This document shows positions 9,290-18,137 of a stretch of DNA of 64,000 nucleotides, one piece after another (position 1 is the first letter of the stretch; each line of letters begins with the position of its first letter). The stretch comes from Pseudomonas fluorescens. Lineage in GTDB: Bacteria > Pseudomonadota > Gammaproteobacteria > Pseudomonadales > Pseudomonadaceae. A model generated the notes under the pieces. The model did not search any database. It had not been told where the DNA came from and saw only the letters and a list, made by a program, of their open reading frames with translations. Both the position numbers and the translations under genes were made by a program. The stretch covers positions 3,153,501-3,217,500 of the forward strand of contig NZ_CP012830.1 of the NCBI RefSeq assembly GCF_001307155.1, in the 5' to 3' direction.

Positions 9290-10588
9290 TTAATGCAGCT
9301 TGAGCCGCGGTTCAGTGCCGCGACCAATCCTGCTGCCGAGCATCAGCATCGCTGTGCGGAACGGGCCGTACAACGCGACCTGGTGCATGCGGTACAGCGA
9401 CACGTAAAACATCCGCGCCAGCCAGCCTTCGAGCATTACGCTGCCGGTCAGGTTGCCCATCAAGTTACCCACTGCCGAAAAACGCGACAGCGAGATCAGG
9501 GAGCCGTAATCGGTGTACTTGTACGTCGGCAACGGCTTGCCTTCGATGCGCAGTTTCAACGATTTGGCCAGCAGCGAGGCTTGTTGGTGCGCGGCTTGCG
9601 CACGTGGCGGCACGTTGCGATCGGTGCCCGGTTGTGGGCAGGCCGCGCAGTCACCGAAAGCAAAGATATTTTCGTCGCGGGTGGTTTGCAGGGTCGGCAG
9701 CACTTGCAGCTGGTTGATCCGGTTGGTTTCCAGGCCGTCGATATCCTTGAGGAAACCCGGCGCACGGATCCCGGCTGCCCAGACTTTCAGGCTGGCCTTG
9801 ATCTCCTGGCCGCTGGCAGTGATCAGCGCATCGGCGGTGACTTCACTGACGGCTGCGTTAGTCAGCACCGTGACGCCGAGTTTTTCCAGGGTTTTATGCA
9901 CAGGTCCGCCGATCCGCTCCGGCAGGGCAGGCAGCACCCGTGGGCCAGCTTCGATCAGGGTGATGTGCATGTTTTCCGGAAGAATCCGGTCCAGGCCGTA
10001 TGCCGCCAGTTCGTGGGCCGCGTTGTGCAGTTCCGCCGCCAGTTCGACGCCGGTGGCACCCGCGCCGACGATGGCCACGCTGATCTGTTGCACCGCATCG
10101 GATTGCCCGGCGTGGGCGCGCAGGTAGTGGTTGAGTAATTGCTGGTGGAAGCGCTCGGCCTGTTTACGGGTGTCGAGGAACAGGCAGTGTTGCGCCGCGC
10201 CCTGGGTGCCGAAATCGTTGGTGGTGCTGCCGACCGAAATCACCAGCGAGTCGTAAGCCACTTCGCGTGCCGGCACCAGTTCCCGGCCATTTTCATCGTA
10301 GGTAGCCGCCAGCTGGATTTTTTTCTGTGCGCGATCGAGCCCGCTCATGCGCCCCAGCTGGAACTCGAAGTGGTTCCATTTTGCCTGGGCAACATAGTTG
10401 AGTTCGTCTTCGGAAGAGTTCAGCGAACCTGCCGCCACTTCATGTAACAGCGGTTTCCAGATGTGCGTCAGGTTCGCGTCGACCAGCATCACACTGGCCG
10501 TGCCACGCTTGCCCAGAGTCTTACCCAGACGGGTAGCCAACTCCAGACCGCCGGCGCCGCCGCCAACGATGACAATACGATGAGTCAT
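9290..10588 (-). CDS. ndh: Type II NADH dehydrogenase (NDH-2)
   Basis: Single-subunit, non-proton-pumping NADH:quinone oxidoreductase bound to the inner face of the membrane. 432 residues from ATG 10588 (MTHRIVIVGGGAGG); an upstream in-frame extension to 10624 adds non-conserved sequence. FAD-binding Rossmann motif GGGAGGLE at ~8-15. NADH-binding motif VGAGATGVELA at ~165-175. The second FAD site is FAFGDCAA. The C-terminal amphipathic segment has several aromatic and hydrophobic residues, as in membrane-bound NDH-2. Confidence 0.93.
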   Translation of the reverse strand: MTHRIVIVGGGAGGLELATRLGKTLGKRGTASVMLVDANLTHIWKPLLHEVAAGSLNSSEDELNYVAQAKWNHFEFQLGRMSGLDRAQKKIQLAATYDENGRELVPAREVAYDSLVISVGSTTNDFGTQGAAQHCLFLDTRKQAERFHQQLLNHYLRAHAGQSDAVQQISVAIVGAGATGVELAAELHNAAHELAAYGLDRILPENMHITLIEAGPRVLPALPERIGGPVHKTLEKLGVTVLTNAAVSEVTADALITASGQEIKASLKVWAAGIRAPGFLKDIDGLETNRINQLQVLPTLQTTRDENIFAFGDCAACPQPGTDRNVPPRAQAAHQQASLLAKSLKLRIEGKPLPTYKYTDYGSLISLSRFSAVGNLMGNLTGSVMLEGWLARMFYVSLYRMHQVALYGPFRTAMLMLGSRIGRGTEPRLKLH

Positions 10589-10648
10589 GGGGATATCTCG
10601 CAAGGCTAAAGGAAATCGGTGCAATTACCCGAGCGAGCGCCACGCTGC

Positions 10649-10822
10649 TCATAGCGTCAGGTAACTGATAAGTCGGCTCACAAGGCCCAGGCCAATGGTC
10701 ACTGCCAATACCACCACGAGGAGCATCCACGGCCGGAAAGGCCGGCGCTCGACTCGGTTCTGCGACAGTTGCAGATACTCTTCGACATGCTGCTGGTCGT
10801 CGGGTTTCAGGCGGCTGGTCAT
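10649..10822 (-). CDS. Small inner-membrane protein, DUF3094 family
   Basis: 57-codon gene, ATG 10822 to TGA. The N-terminal half is charged and soluble (MTSRLKPDDQQHVEEYLQLS), then RRPFRPW and one transmembrane helix (~31-52), ending SYLTL. This matches the DUF3094 family, found upstream of ndh in Pseudomonas. It lies 60 nt upstream of ndh on the same strand, so it is probably co-transcribed. Function unknown. Confidence 0.82.
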   Translation of the reverse strand: MTSRLKPDDQQHVEEYLQLSQNRVERRPFRPWMLLVVVLAVTIGLGLVSRLISYLTL

Positions 10823-10898
10823 GATAAGGCCTCGTCAGGTAGACGTTGCTAAATGTATAGAAGCTACAGCGGGGGCGCCAACAATTGCTGTCGTGAGT

Positions 10899-11525
10899 TC
10901 ACAGGCTGATCCCGACGTCGAAGAGGATGCTGCGTCCCAGGTTACCGCGCAAAAAGTCCGGTGCATCCGGGTGAGCGAACAGCACTCGAGCGAAGGTCGG
11001 GCCGACCAGCGACAACGAGCGCCACCCCTGGCGCAGGTATTCGGTGGGCGGCGGGAAATGGCTGTTGAGGTCGAGCACTTCGCGCTTGAGGCTGGCGAAG
11101 GCGATGATGTCCAGTTCGCCCAGGTCCATCCCGCGTTCTTTGTAGTTATGGGCTTTTTTGCGCAAGGTCGGTGCCAGTCTCAGCAAGAACTCGTTGGCTG
11201 GAATACGCCTGGGCTTGGCTTCGCGGCGCACCAGTTGGCTCAGGGAGAATGCACTGCGCCGGCGTTGCAGCTCGTCGCGCCACTCGTCATTCAACCGTCG
11301 ACCTTCGTCGAGCACGAAGAACACCTCGAAATTTGCCTCGCGAAACAGTACATCCGGCGGCTCACCGGCGGGGGTGAATTCGTCGACGCGGTAGGGAATG
11401 TTCAAGCCTTGCAGCAGGCGTTGGCAAACCCAACGCTCACGCTCCCATTTGCGGGCATTGGAAAGGAACGCGTTGGCTTGCTCGGCCGCGATGGTCAGCA
11501 GGCGCAAATAATCTGAGTCATCCAT
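10899..11525 (-). CDS. Conserved hypothetical protein, DUF1780 family
   Basis: 208 residues, soluble, rich in Arg/Glu, with no signal or membrane segment. The central portion (PPDVLFREANFEVFFVLDEGRR) and the long helical region after it fit DUF1780 of Pseudomonas. Some related proteins have an endonuclease-like fold, but I see no clear catalytic motif beyond D/E residues in VLFREANFEVFFVLDEG. First gene of a minus-strand group ending with ndh. Confidence 0.75.
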   Translation of the reverse strand: MDDSDYLRLLTIAAEQANAFLSNARKWERERWVCQRLLQGLNIPYRVDEFTPAGEPPDVLFREANFEVFFVLDEGRRLNDEWRDELQRRRSAFSLSQLVRREAKPRRIPANEFLLRLAPTLRKKAHNYKERGMDLGELDIIAFASLKREVLDLNSHFPPPTEYLRQGWRSLSLVGPTFARVLFAHPDAPDFLRGNLGRSILFDVGISL

Positions 11526-11648
11526 AGGCCAAGCTTAGCGTTCAAATGCGATCGCAAAGAAGACAGTTTGTCGGAGAGGAAAAACTTTCCCGAGCCTTCA
11601 TCGTTGCAAGCATCCAGCGATCTTCCTCCAAGGCCCGGTCCAGGGCAC

Positions 11649-11684
11649 TGCACAAAACGGATAGCGATCTGCACAAAGCGGATA
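11649..11684 (+). promoter_or_regulatory. Tandem XylS/BenR-type operator before the aromatic-acid uptake operon
   Basis: Two direct repeats, TGCACAAAACGGATA (11649-11663) and TGCACAAAGCGGATA (11670-11684), separated by 6 nt (21-bp period). Both match TGCA-N6-GGNTA, the known target of the AraC-family regulators XylS and BenR. A possible -10 (TACCCT at 11706-11711) lies 21 nt downstream. The 252-nt gap 11526-11777 otherwise holds no gene. Confidence 0.85.
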
Positions 11685-11748
11685 TTGCCGCGCGCCAGAC
11701 GTCCCTACCCTCGGCTTTACGGACGTTTACCGCGTTACCGAAGCTCTT

Positions 11749-11771
11749 AAAAAAACAACAACAAGAGAAAA
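11749..11771 (+). promoter_or_regulatory. A-rich Hfq/Crc-type (CA) motif on the ribosome-binding region of the MFS gene
   Basis: A-rich stretch with AACAACAACAA followed by the purine run AGAGAAAAGA, directly before ATG 11778. It fits the AANAANAA pattern bound by Hfq with Crc to block translation during catabolite repression. The ribosome-binding site lies inside the motif. Confidence 0.65.
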
Positions 11772-11777
11772 GATGCC

Positions 11778-13121
11778 ATGCGCACGATCGACGTACATGA
11801 GGTTATCGACAACGCACGCTTCAACCGTTTTCACTGGAGGGTGCTGTGCTGGTGTGCCCTGATCATCATCTTCGATGGTTACGATCTGGTGATCTACGGC
11901 GTGGTGCTGCCGATGTTGATGAAGGACTGGGGGCTGAGTCCTCTGCAGGCAGGTGCATTAGGCAGTTATGCACTGTTTGGCATGATGTTCGGGGCGCTGT
12001 TTTTCGGCCCGCTGTCGGACAGGATCGGCCGCAAAAAAGCCATCACCCTGTGCGTGATGCTTTTCAGTGGTTTTACCGTACTCAATGGTTTTGCCGGCAA
12101 CCCTACTGAATTTGGCATTTGCCGGTTCATCGCCGGGCTGGGGATTGGCGGGGTGATGCCCAACGTGGTGGCGCTGATGAACGAGTACGCGCCGAAAAAG
12201 ATCCGCAGTACCCTGGTGGCGATCATGTTCAGCGGCTACTCGGTGGGCGGCATGCTCTCGGCCGGGCTCGGTATCGTGCTGATCCCGAGCTTTGGCTGGC
12301 AGTCGGTGTTTTATGTGGCGATTGTGCCGTTGCTACTGTTGCCACTGATCATGTGTTTCTTGCCCGAGTCGGTAGGTTTCATGCTGCGTCAGGGTCGCAA
12401 TGAACAGGCGCGCAAGGTGCTCCAACGGGTTGACCCGGCTTATGTTGCGCAAGCCACCGATCAACTGCACATGACCGAAGTGAAGGGCAGCGGCACCCCG
12501 GTTTTACAGCTGTTTCGTGAAGGCCGGGCGATGCGCACGTTGATGTTGTGGCTGGCGTTTTTCTGCTGCCTGTTGACGGTGTATGCCTTGAGCTCCTGGC
12601 TGCCGAAACTGATGGCCAACGCCGGTTATAGCCTGGGTTCGAGTCTGTCATTCCTGCTGGTACTGAACTTCGGGGCCATCTTCGGCGCGGTCGGCGGCGG
12701 CGTGTTGGGTGACAAACTCAACCTGCCGAGGGTCTTGGCGGTGTTCTTCAGCATCGCCGCCGTATCCATCACCTTGCTCGGCTTCAACAGCCCGACGCCG
12801 GTGCTCTACCTGCTGATCGCCATTGCCGGTGCCACCACGATCGGCTCGCAGATCCTGTTGTATGCCTGCGCCGCGCAGTTTTACTCCATGGCCATTCGTT
12901 CCACCGGTTTGGGCTGGGCCTCGGGTATCGGCCGCAACGGGGCCATCGTCGGCCCGCTGCTGGGCGGTGCGTTGCTGGGAATCAGTCTGCCGCTGCAACT
13001 GAATTTCATGGCGTTCGCCTTGCCGGGGGCGATCGCCGCCATCGCCATGGCCGTGTTCGCCATCAGCTGCCAACGCAGCAGCAAAGGCGTCGCCTCGAGA
13101 CTGGTGCCGACCAGCGTCTGA
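11778..13121 (+). CDS. benK: MFS aromatic acid:H+ symporter, BenK/PcaK type
   Basis: 447 residues with about twelve transmembrane segments. Family signature IIFDGYDLVIYGVVLP near residues 33-48, whose Asp/Gly/Tyr/Asp are typical of the aromatic acid/H+ symporter family. MFS loop motif GPLSDRIGRKKA at ~80-91. Imports benzoate or a related aromatic acid across the inner membrane. The substrate is inferred from the BenR-type operator upstream and from the BenE-like and BenF-like genes downstream. PcaK (4-hydroxybenzoate) or VanK-like use cannot be excluded from sequence alone. Confidence 0.85.
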   Translation: MRTIDVHEVIDNARFNRFHWRVLCWCALIIIFDGYDLVIYGVVLPMLMKDWGLSPLQAGALGSYALFGMMFGALFFGPLSDRIGRKKAITLCVMLFSGFTVLNGFAGNPTEFGICRFIAGLGIGGVMPNVVALMNEYAPKKIRSTLVAIMFSGYSVGGMLSAGLGIVLIPSFGWQSVFYVAIVPLLLLPLIMCFLPESVGFMLRQGRNEQARKVLQRVDPAYVAQATDQLHMTEVKGSGTPVLQLFREGRAMRTLMLWLAFFCCLLTVYALSSWLPKLMANAGYSLGSSLSFLLVLNFGAIFGAVGGGVLGDKLNLPRVLAVFFSIAAVSITLLGFNSPTPVLYLLIAIAGATTIGSQILLYACAAQFYSMAIRSTGLGWASGIGRNGAIVGPLLGGALLGISLPLQLNFMAFALPGAIAAIAMAVFAISCQRSSKGVASRLVPTSV

Positions 13122-13213
13122 ATTCAGCGTGCCTGCCAACCCATTGATGTCCCCGAACAACAGCGACCGGCCCTGTGTCACGGATCGCCTGATGAGTCTT
13201 GCGGCGAGGTTCC

Positions 13214-14425
13214 ATGAAAGCGTTGTTCCACGACTTTTCCCTGTCTGCTGCGGTCGCCGGATTTATCGCCACGGTGATTTCCTATGCCGGTCCCTTGGTG
13301 ATCATTTTCCAGGCCGCTGAGACCTCGCACCTCTCGCGGGAGGTGCTGTCGTCCTGGGTCTGGGCGATTTCCATCGGCAGCGCGGTGCTGGGGATTGGCT
13401 TGAGCCTGCGTTACCGCGTGCCGGTGATTATTGCGTGGTCGGCGCCGGGCTCGGCGTTGCTGGTGGCGCTGTTGCCGGGGATTTCCATGCATGAGGCGGT
13501 AGGTGCCTATCTGGTCAGTAGCCTGATCATATTTCTGGTCGGAGTGTCGGGCGCCTTTGACCGGATCATCAGCCGACTGCCTGCAGCCATTGCAGCGGCG
13601 ATGCTGGCAGGGATTCTGTTCAGTTTCGGTACCGGGCTGTTTGTGTCCTTGCAGGGTAAACCGGTGCTGGTGCTGGCGATGTTTGCCACTTACCTGGTCT
13701 GCAAGCGGGTGATGCCGCGTTATGCGGTGTTGATGGTGCTGCTGGTCGGTTGCTCGATCGCCTTGCTCGCGGGTGACTTGCACCGCGAAGCGTTGGTGAT
13801 CGGTTTCGCGACACCGGTGTGGATCACGCCGGTGTTCAGTCTGAGCGCGACCCTGAATATCGCCTTGCCGCTGGTGATGGTGGCGCTGACCGGGCAGTTC
13901 GTTCCGGGCATGGCGGTGTTGCGCGCGAGCGGTTACGCCACGTCCGCGAGCCCGATTATTGCCAGCAGTGCGCTGGGTACTGCGTTATTGGCACCGTTTG
14001 GCTGTCATGGACTGAATCTGGCGGCGATTACCGCGGCCATCTGCACCGGGCGCGAGGCCCACGAAGATCCGCGCAAACGCTACGTCGCCGGGGTCGTGGG
14101 CGGGCTCTGTTACCTGCTGTTGGGGATCTTTGGCGCCACTCTGGTTTCGCTGTTTTCAGCCTTTCCCAAAGAGCTGATTGCGGCACTGGCGGGGCTGGCG
14201 TTATTCGCCGCGATTGCCGGGGCCTTGGCCAGCGCGATGGCGGTGCCGGGTGACCGAGAGGCGGCACTGGTGACCTTTCTCACTACTGCGTCGGGCATGT
14301 CGCTGTGCGGTTTGTCCGCCGCTTTCTGGGGGCTGATTTTCGGCATGCTCACGCACCTGTTGTTGAGCGTCCGGCGTCCCGTGACTGTCACTCAGGCAAG
14401 CAATACGCAGGAGGTGGCGCGCTGA
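13214..14425 (+). CDS. benE: Benzoate/H+ symporter, BenE family
   Basis: 403 residues from ATG 13214 (MKALFHDFSLSAAVAGF); a TTG 15 nt earlier is in frame but has no better ribosome-binding site. About twelve hydrophobic helices. BenE-family landmarks are YAGPLVIIFQAAE near the N-terminus, VIIAWSAPGSALL at ~65-77, LTGQFVPGMAVLRASGY and APFGCHGLNLAAITAAICTG. Second predicted uptake system for the same substrate as the preceding MFS gene; the 92-nt gap and shared strand imply one operon. Confidence 0.88.
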   Translation: MKALFHDFSLSAAVAGFIATVISYAGPLVIIFQAAETSHLSREVLSSWVWAISIGSAVLGIGLSLRYRVPVIIAWSAPGSALLVALLPGISMHEAVGAYLVSSLIIFLVGVSGAFDRIISRLPAAIAAAMLAGILFSFGTGLFVSLQGKPVLVLAMFATYLVCKRVMPRYAVLMVLLVGCSIALLAGDLHREALVIGFATPVWITPVFSLSATLNIALPLVMVALTGQFVPGMAVLRASGYATSASPIIASSALGTALLAPFGCHGLNLAAITAAICTGREAHEDPRKRYVAGVVGGLCYLLLGIFGATLVSLFSAFPKELIAALAGLALFAAIAGALASAMAVPGDREAALVTFLTTASGMSLCGLSAAFWGLIFGMLTHLLLSVRRPVTVTQASNTQEVAR

Positions 14426-14512
14426 GTTCGTCGGCGACTGTACTCCACATCTCTATTGCGCTTCACCACCCGCGTCGAAAGGCTACGGGTGGCGCACACC
14501 AACCTGTCGATC

Positions 14513-14533
14513 AATAACAATAAGAGAAAAGCG
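14513..14533 (+). promoter_or_regulatory. A-rich Hfq/Crc-type (CA) motif before the porin gene
   Basis: AATAACAATAAGAGAAAAG immediately precedes ATG 14534 and matches the AANAANAA pattern. It resembles the stretch before the MFS gene, including the shared AAGAGAAAAG core. A target for Hfq/Crc translational repression is inferred. Confidence 0.6.
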
Positions 14534-15802
14534 ATGAAACAGATTCTCCCCACACTGGGTTCAGCGGTGTCCCTGGCGGTCGTCTCGGGTTTTTCCAGTG
14601 GCCTGATGGCTGCCGAGGGCGGCTTTATCGAAGACGCCAGCGCCACCTTGCAGGCGCGCAATTACTACTTCAGCCGGGACTTTTCCGACATTGTCGGGGC
14701 CAACAAACAGTCGAAGGCCGAAGAGTGGGCCCAAGGCTTCATCCTTAACGTCAAATCCGGTTACACCCAAGGCACTATCGGTGTCGGTGTGGATGTCATC
14801 GGCTTGCTCGGCCTCAAGCTCGACAGCAGCCCGGACCGGGTCAATACCGGGCTGTTGCCGGTACAGAGTGATGGGCGCGCAGCGGATGATTACAGTCGTC
14901 TGGCCGGTGCGTTGAAGCTGCGTTACTCAAAGACCGAATTGAAGGTCGGTGAATTGCAACCCAACCTGCCGGTGCTGGCCTTCAGCGATATTCGCTTGCT
15001 GCCGCCGACCTACCAAGGGGCGAGCATCAGCTCTAGCGAGATCAGCGGCCTGACCTTGCAGGCAGGGCATTTGAGTTCGACCAGTCTGCGCAACGAGTCC
15101 GGCGAGCAAAAGATGCAGGCCATGCTCGGTCATGTGCCGCAGCGCCAGGCCAGCAGTGACGGCTTCAACTTTGCGGGCGCCGATTACGCCTTCAATGACA
15201 AACGCACCTCGGTCAGTGCCTGGTACGGGCAACTGGAAGATATCTACAACCAGCGCTTCCTTGGTCTCAAACATAGCGAACCGATGGGCGACTGGACCCT
15301 GGGCGCCAACCTCGGTTACTACGACTCCCATGAGGACGGCAAAAAATTGCTGGGTAACATCGACAACCGGGCGTTCTTCTCCTTGCTGTCGGCCAAGCAT
15401 GGCGGCCATACGTTCTATGTCGGTTATCAGGGGATGTATGGTGATAGTGCCTTCCCACGAGTCTTCGCCAACATCTCGCCGCTGGGCAACGAGGTGCCGA
15501 CCTACGAGTTTGCCTACACCGACGAACGCTCCTGGCAGGCGCGCTATGACTACGACTTCGCCGCTCTCGGGGTGCCGGGGCTGACCAGCACTGTGCGTTA
15601 CATCACCGGCAACAACGTCGACACCGGCAAGGGTTTCGAAGGCAAGGACCGCGAACGCGATCTCGATCTCGGTTATGTGCTGCAGAGCGGCACCCTCAAA
15701 GGTCTCGGGATACGCGTGCGCAACGCCGTGGCGCGTTCCAACTACCGCAGTGATATCGACGAAAACCGCTTGATCCTCAGTTACACCTGGACGCTGCTAT
15801 GA
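14534..15802 (+). CDS. benF: OprD-family outer-membrane porin, BenF/OpdK type
   Basis: 422 residues from ATG 14534. An upstream in-frame start at 14456 has no signal peptide and is rejected. Sec signal with likely cleavage after GLMA (~25). The mature part is a beta-barrel with alternating aromatic/polar strands, ending SYTWTLL with a penultimate leucine-rich strand; length is typical of OprD porins. The OpdK/BenF branch takes monocyclic aromatic acids, which fits its place after benK and benE. The stop overlaps the next gene (ATGA), so the chemoreceptor is translationally coupled to it. Confidence 0.88.
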   Translation: MKQILPTLGSAVSLAVVSGFSSGLMAAEGGFIEDASATLQARNYYFSRDFSDIVGANKQSKAEEWAQGFILNVKSGYTQGTIGVGVDVIGLLGLKLDSSPDRVNTGLLPVQSDGRAADDYSRLAGALKLRYSKTELKVGELQPNLPVLAFSDIRLLPPTYQGASISSSEISGLTLQAGHLSSTSLRNESGEQKMQAMLGHVPQRQASSDGFNFAGADYAFNDKRTSVSAWYGQLEDIYNQRFLGLKHSEPMGDWTLGANLGYYDSHEDGKKLLGNIDNRAFFSLLSAKHGGHTFYVGYQGMYGDSAFPRVFANISPLGNEVPTYEFAYTDERSWQARYDYDFAALGVPGLTSTVRYITGNNVDTGKGFEGKDRERDLDLGYVLQSGTLKGLGIRVRNAVARSNYRSDIDENRLILSYTWTLL

Positions 15803-16689
15803 CCGGCGCGCAAGAGCGCGGGCCGCGCAAGATCGGTGCGGGTTTACTGTTGATGAGTGCTGGCGTGGGCGCTGTGATGTTGGCCTGGGGCGATAACGAG
15901 CAGCTGCTGCTGGCTGGAGGGATCAACCTCGCATTGCTGTTCGCTGCGGCGCTGTATCGTCGACAGCCACCGGTGACAGTGACGCTGCCGCTTGAGTCTG
16001 AAACTCCCGTGCCGAGCGTGGAGCTGATCGAGCCCCCGACCCCGGCAGTGCAACCCGAGCGCGAATGGCCCGGTGCGATTGTGCACCTCACGCTGGAGCA
16101 ATTGACCGAGTCGGTGCTGCAAACCGAGGAAGACATGCGTTTTGCCAATCAGCTGGCGCGCACGGCCGGTGAGCGGGTGAAGGCGAGTGCGCTGAGCATG
16201 CAGTCTTCGGCCAGTGTGCTGGGGGACCTGAACCTCTATATGCAGCGTCTCGATCAAGTATTCGATGAACTCGGCGCTCAGTCGATGCGCATTGGTGCAA
16301 TTGTCGGCAGCATTCAGGACATTTCCCGTCAGACCAATCTGCTGGCGTTGAACGCAGCCATCGAGGCGGCGCGGGCGGGCAGCCATGGTCGAGGCTTTGC
16401 GGTGGTGGCGGACGAAGTGCGCAATCTGTCACGTCAGGCGGCGGATTCCAGTGCGCAGATCAGGCAGATCGCGACGGGCCTGGAACAGTCCGCCGAGCAT
16501 GCGCGCCAAGGTATCGAGCAGTTGGCCGGTTCAACGCGTCTGGGGCTGGAAAAGGCCGAAGTGGCGCTGCACTCGATGGGCGAACTGCAAAGTGGTGCGC
16601 TGGCCCGGGTCGAAGTGGTCGAGCGCATCATGGCGCGCTTGGCCGGGCTGCATGATCTGGCCTTGCAGGCGAAACGGATGGTCGTTTGA
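15799..16689 (+). CDS. Short methyl-accepting chemotaxis protein without a ligand-binding domain
   Basis: 296 residues. Two hydrophobic segments (~12-30 and 35-52) separated by only a few residues (GDNEQ), so there is essentially no periplasmic sensor loop. A proline-rich linker follows (~58-90), then a coiled-coil signalling domain with the conserved tip [20 protein letters not shown]...[12 protein letters not shown] at ~175-208. No HAMP is evident. Starts at ATG 15799 overlapping the porin stop. It should couple to CheA/CheW. Without a sensor module it may read the state of the adjacent transporters or cell energetics; that is inference. Confidence 0.88.
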   Translation: MTGAQERGPRKIGAGLLLMSAGVGAVMLAWGDNEQLLLAGGINLALLFAAALYRRQPPVTVTLPLESETPVPSVELIEPPTPAVQPEREWPGAIVHLTLEQLTESVLQTEEDMRFANQLARTAGERVKASALSMQSSASVLGDLNLYMQRLDQVFDELGAQSMRIGAIVGSIQDISRQTNLLALNAAIEAARAGSHGRGFAVVADEVRNLSRQAADSSAQIRQIATGLEQSAEHARQGIEQLAGSTRLGLEKAEVALHSMGELQSGALARVEVVERIMARLAGLHDLALQAKRMVV

Positions 16690-16709
16690 GTCGTGCAGCG
16701 AGCCAGCGA

Positions 16710-16949
16710 TCACAGGTCGCTCGTGCAGCTGCCCATGACCTGGTAAGTCACGCGATGGGTCTGACCTTGATGATCGATGTAGACCATGGTCGCCGGCACC
16801 ACGTCGCAGGCGGTGGCGGTGTTTGTCACCGATACCACTTTGGCGATGTCCAGCGGTTGCGCCGGGTTGTACGGAGTGGCGGGTTCGTTGCCGGCGGCTA
16901 TGGCGGAGGTGGCGACAACGGTCAGAAACAGGCTGATCAAGGTTTTCAT
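16710..16949 (-). CDS. Small secreted protein, DUF2790 family
   Basis: 79 residues. Sec signal peptide MKTLISLFLTVVATSAIA, cleavage near AIA/AGNE. The mature part of ~60 residues carries two cysteines (TACDVVPA and GSCTSDL), likely a periplasmic disulfide. The VVPATMVYIDHQGQTHRVTY segment is characteristic of DUF2790, a family expanded in Pseudomonas with no proven function that I can name. Divergent from the LysR gene (121-nt gap). Confidence 0.8.
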   Translation of the reverse strand: MKTLISLFLTVVATSAIAAGNEPATPYNPAQPLDIAKVVSVTNTATACDVVPATMVYIDHQGQTHRVTYQVMGSCTSDL

Positions 16950-17070
16950 TTTTGTGTACTCCGTGTGGGTTCCGATGCTTGAAGTCTATGCCTTGCCCGC
17001 TACCGATAAAGGGGCAAGTGCCTGATGCAGCCTTACGTGAAACGCAACAGTCAGTGCCCGAGGAGGGCCT

Positions 17071-18003
17071 ATGGATTTGCTCAATAACTTGCGGGTGTTT
17101 GTCCGCGTGGTGGACAGCGGCAGCTTTACCGCCGCCGCCGACGCGCTCGAACTCTCGACCGCGCAAGTGTCCCGACTGGTCGCGGATCTGGAGCAACATG
17201 TGCAGGCGCGCCTGCTGCAACGCACCACTCGGCGTTTGAGCCTGACCGAGGCCGGCGAGCGCTTTTTGCTGCGCAGTCGGCAAATACTCGAAGAGATGGA
17301 AGAGGCCACGGCCGAAGCGCGTGGCGCTCATCTCAAGCCCAGCGGTCGGTTGCGGGTTCACAGCATGCATGGCCTGGGTGTGCTGATCACGCCGCTGATC
17401 GCTCGATACACCGAACTCTATCCTGATGTGGTGTTCGAGCTGACCTTGTCGCAACGCAATCCGGATCCGCTGGAAGGAGGCCATGACGTGGTGATTTCGA
17501 TTGCCCATGAGCTGGCCGACTCGCAGTTTGTCGCCCAGGTCGTCGGGCAGATCTACAGCGTGCCCTGCGCCTCCCCCGACTACCTGCAACGCCAGGGGGT
17601 GCCAGACAAGCCGCTGGCCCTGAACGATCATCGCTGCCTGCGCATGCTGGATCCGTTGTACAGCGATCAATGGGTGTTCCATGACGCGCAAGGTGAGCAC
17701 CGCGTCAGCCCGGCGAAGACCTTTCAGTGCAATGTTGCCGAGTCGATGGTCAAGGCTTCCGAGGCGGGGATGGGGGTCAGTCTGTTGCCGTTTTATACCG
17801 CGACACGGCCGTTGAGCGACGGCACGTTGCTGCGCCTGCTGCCGAGCTATCGCCCGCGTGAGCGCAATGTCTACGCGTTGTACCCGTCGCGGCGCTTTCT
17901 CGATGCAAAGGTCCGAACCTGGGTGGATTTTCTCAAGGCGGAGTTACCGCGCCTGTTCGCCGAGCATGAGGCAGTGATGAGCGATCCACGCCACTGGGCC
18001 TGA
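17071..18003 (+). CDS. LysR-family transcriptional regulator
   Basis: 310 residues. N-terminal winged HTH (~1-60; FTAAADALELSTAQVSRLVADLE, then RLLQRTTRRLSLTEAG). Periplasmic-binding-protein-like effector domain from ~90 (GRLRVHSMHGLGVLITPLIARY). Belongs to the CrgA/PtxR-like subgroup by its N-terminal DLLNNLRVFVRVVDSGSF. The effector is not predictable. It is divergent from the DUF2790 gene and only 382 nt after the benzoate uptake operon, but BenR-type control of that operon does not require it. GGAGGGC-like ribosome-binding site before ATG 17071. Confidence 0.9.
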   Translation: MDLLNNLRVFVRVVDSGSFTAAADALELSTAQVSRLVADLEQHVQARLLQRTTRRLSLTEAGERFLLRSRQILEEMEEATAEARGAHLKPSGRLRVHSMHGLGVLITPLIARYTELYPDVVFELTLSQRNPDPLEGGHDVVISIAHELADSQFVAQVVGQIYSVPCASPDYLQRQGVPDKPLALNDHRCLRMLDPLYSDQWVFHDAQGEHRVSPAKTFQCNVAESMVKASEAGMGVSLLPFYTATRPLSDGTLLRLLPSYRPRERNVYALYPSRRFLDAKVRTWVDFLKAELPRLFAEHEAVMSDPRHWA

Positions 18004-18068
18004 GATCTGAGGGCGCGCGCAGGGCGGTGTAGACTCAAGGCTTGTTTCGGTTCAGGAAGGAGTCTGGA

Positions 18069-18137
18069 GTGAAGGTCTGCTCAGTAGGGTTACCGGGTTT
18101 TGTGCCGTTGTGGGCGTGGGAGTGCCTGCCGCGATGA
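18069..18137 (+). CDS. Candidate 22-codon upstream ORF overlapping the CbiM-like gene
   Basis: GTG at 18069 follows a good ribosome-binding site (AAGGAG at 18057-18062, 6-nt spacing) and reads 22 codons to TGA at 18135-18137. The stop overlaps ATG 18134 of the membrane-protein gene as ATGA, the classic layout for translational coupling. The peptide is hydrophobic and Trp/Pro-rich (GFVPLWAW). Whether it is translated is unknown; it could instead reflect a mis-set start of the larger gene. Confidence 0.35.
   Translation: MKVCSVGLPGFVPLWAWECLPR

Noticed and set aside
18110..18133. GTG 18110 as start of the CbiM-like gene
   Set aside because: No ribosome-binding site and relatives begin MIGAALLSP, corresponding to ATG 18134; kept only as an alternative.
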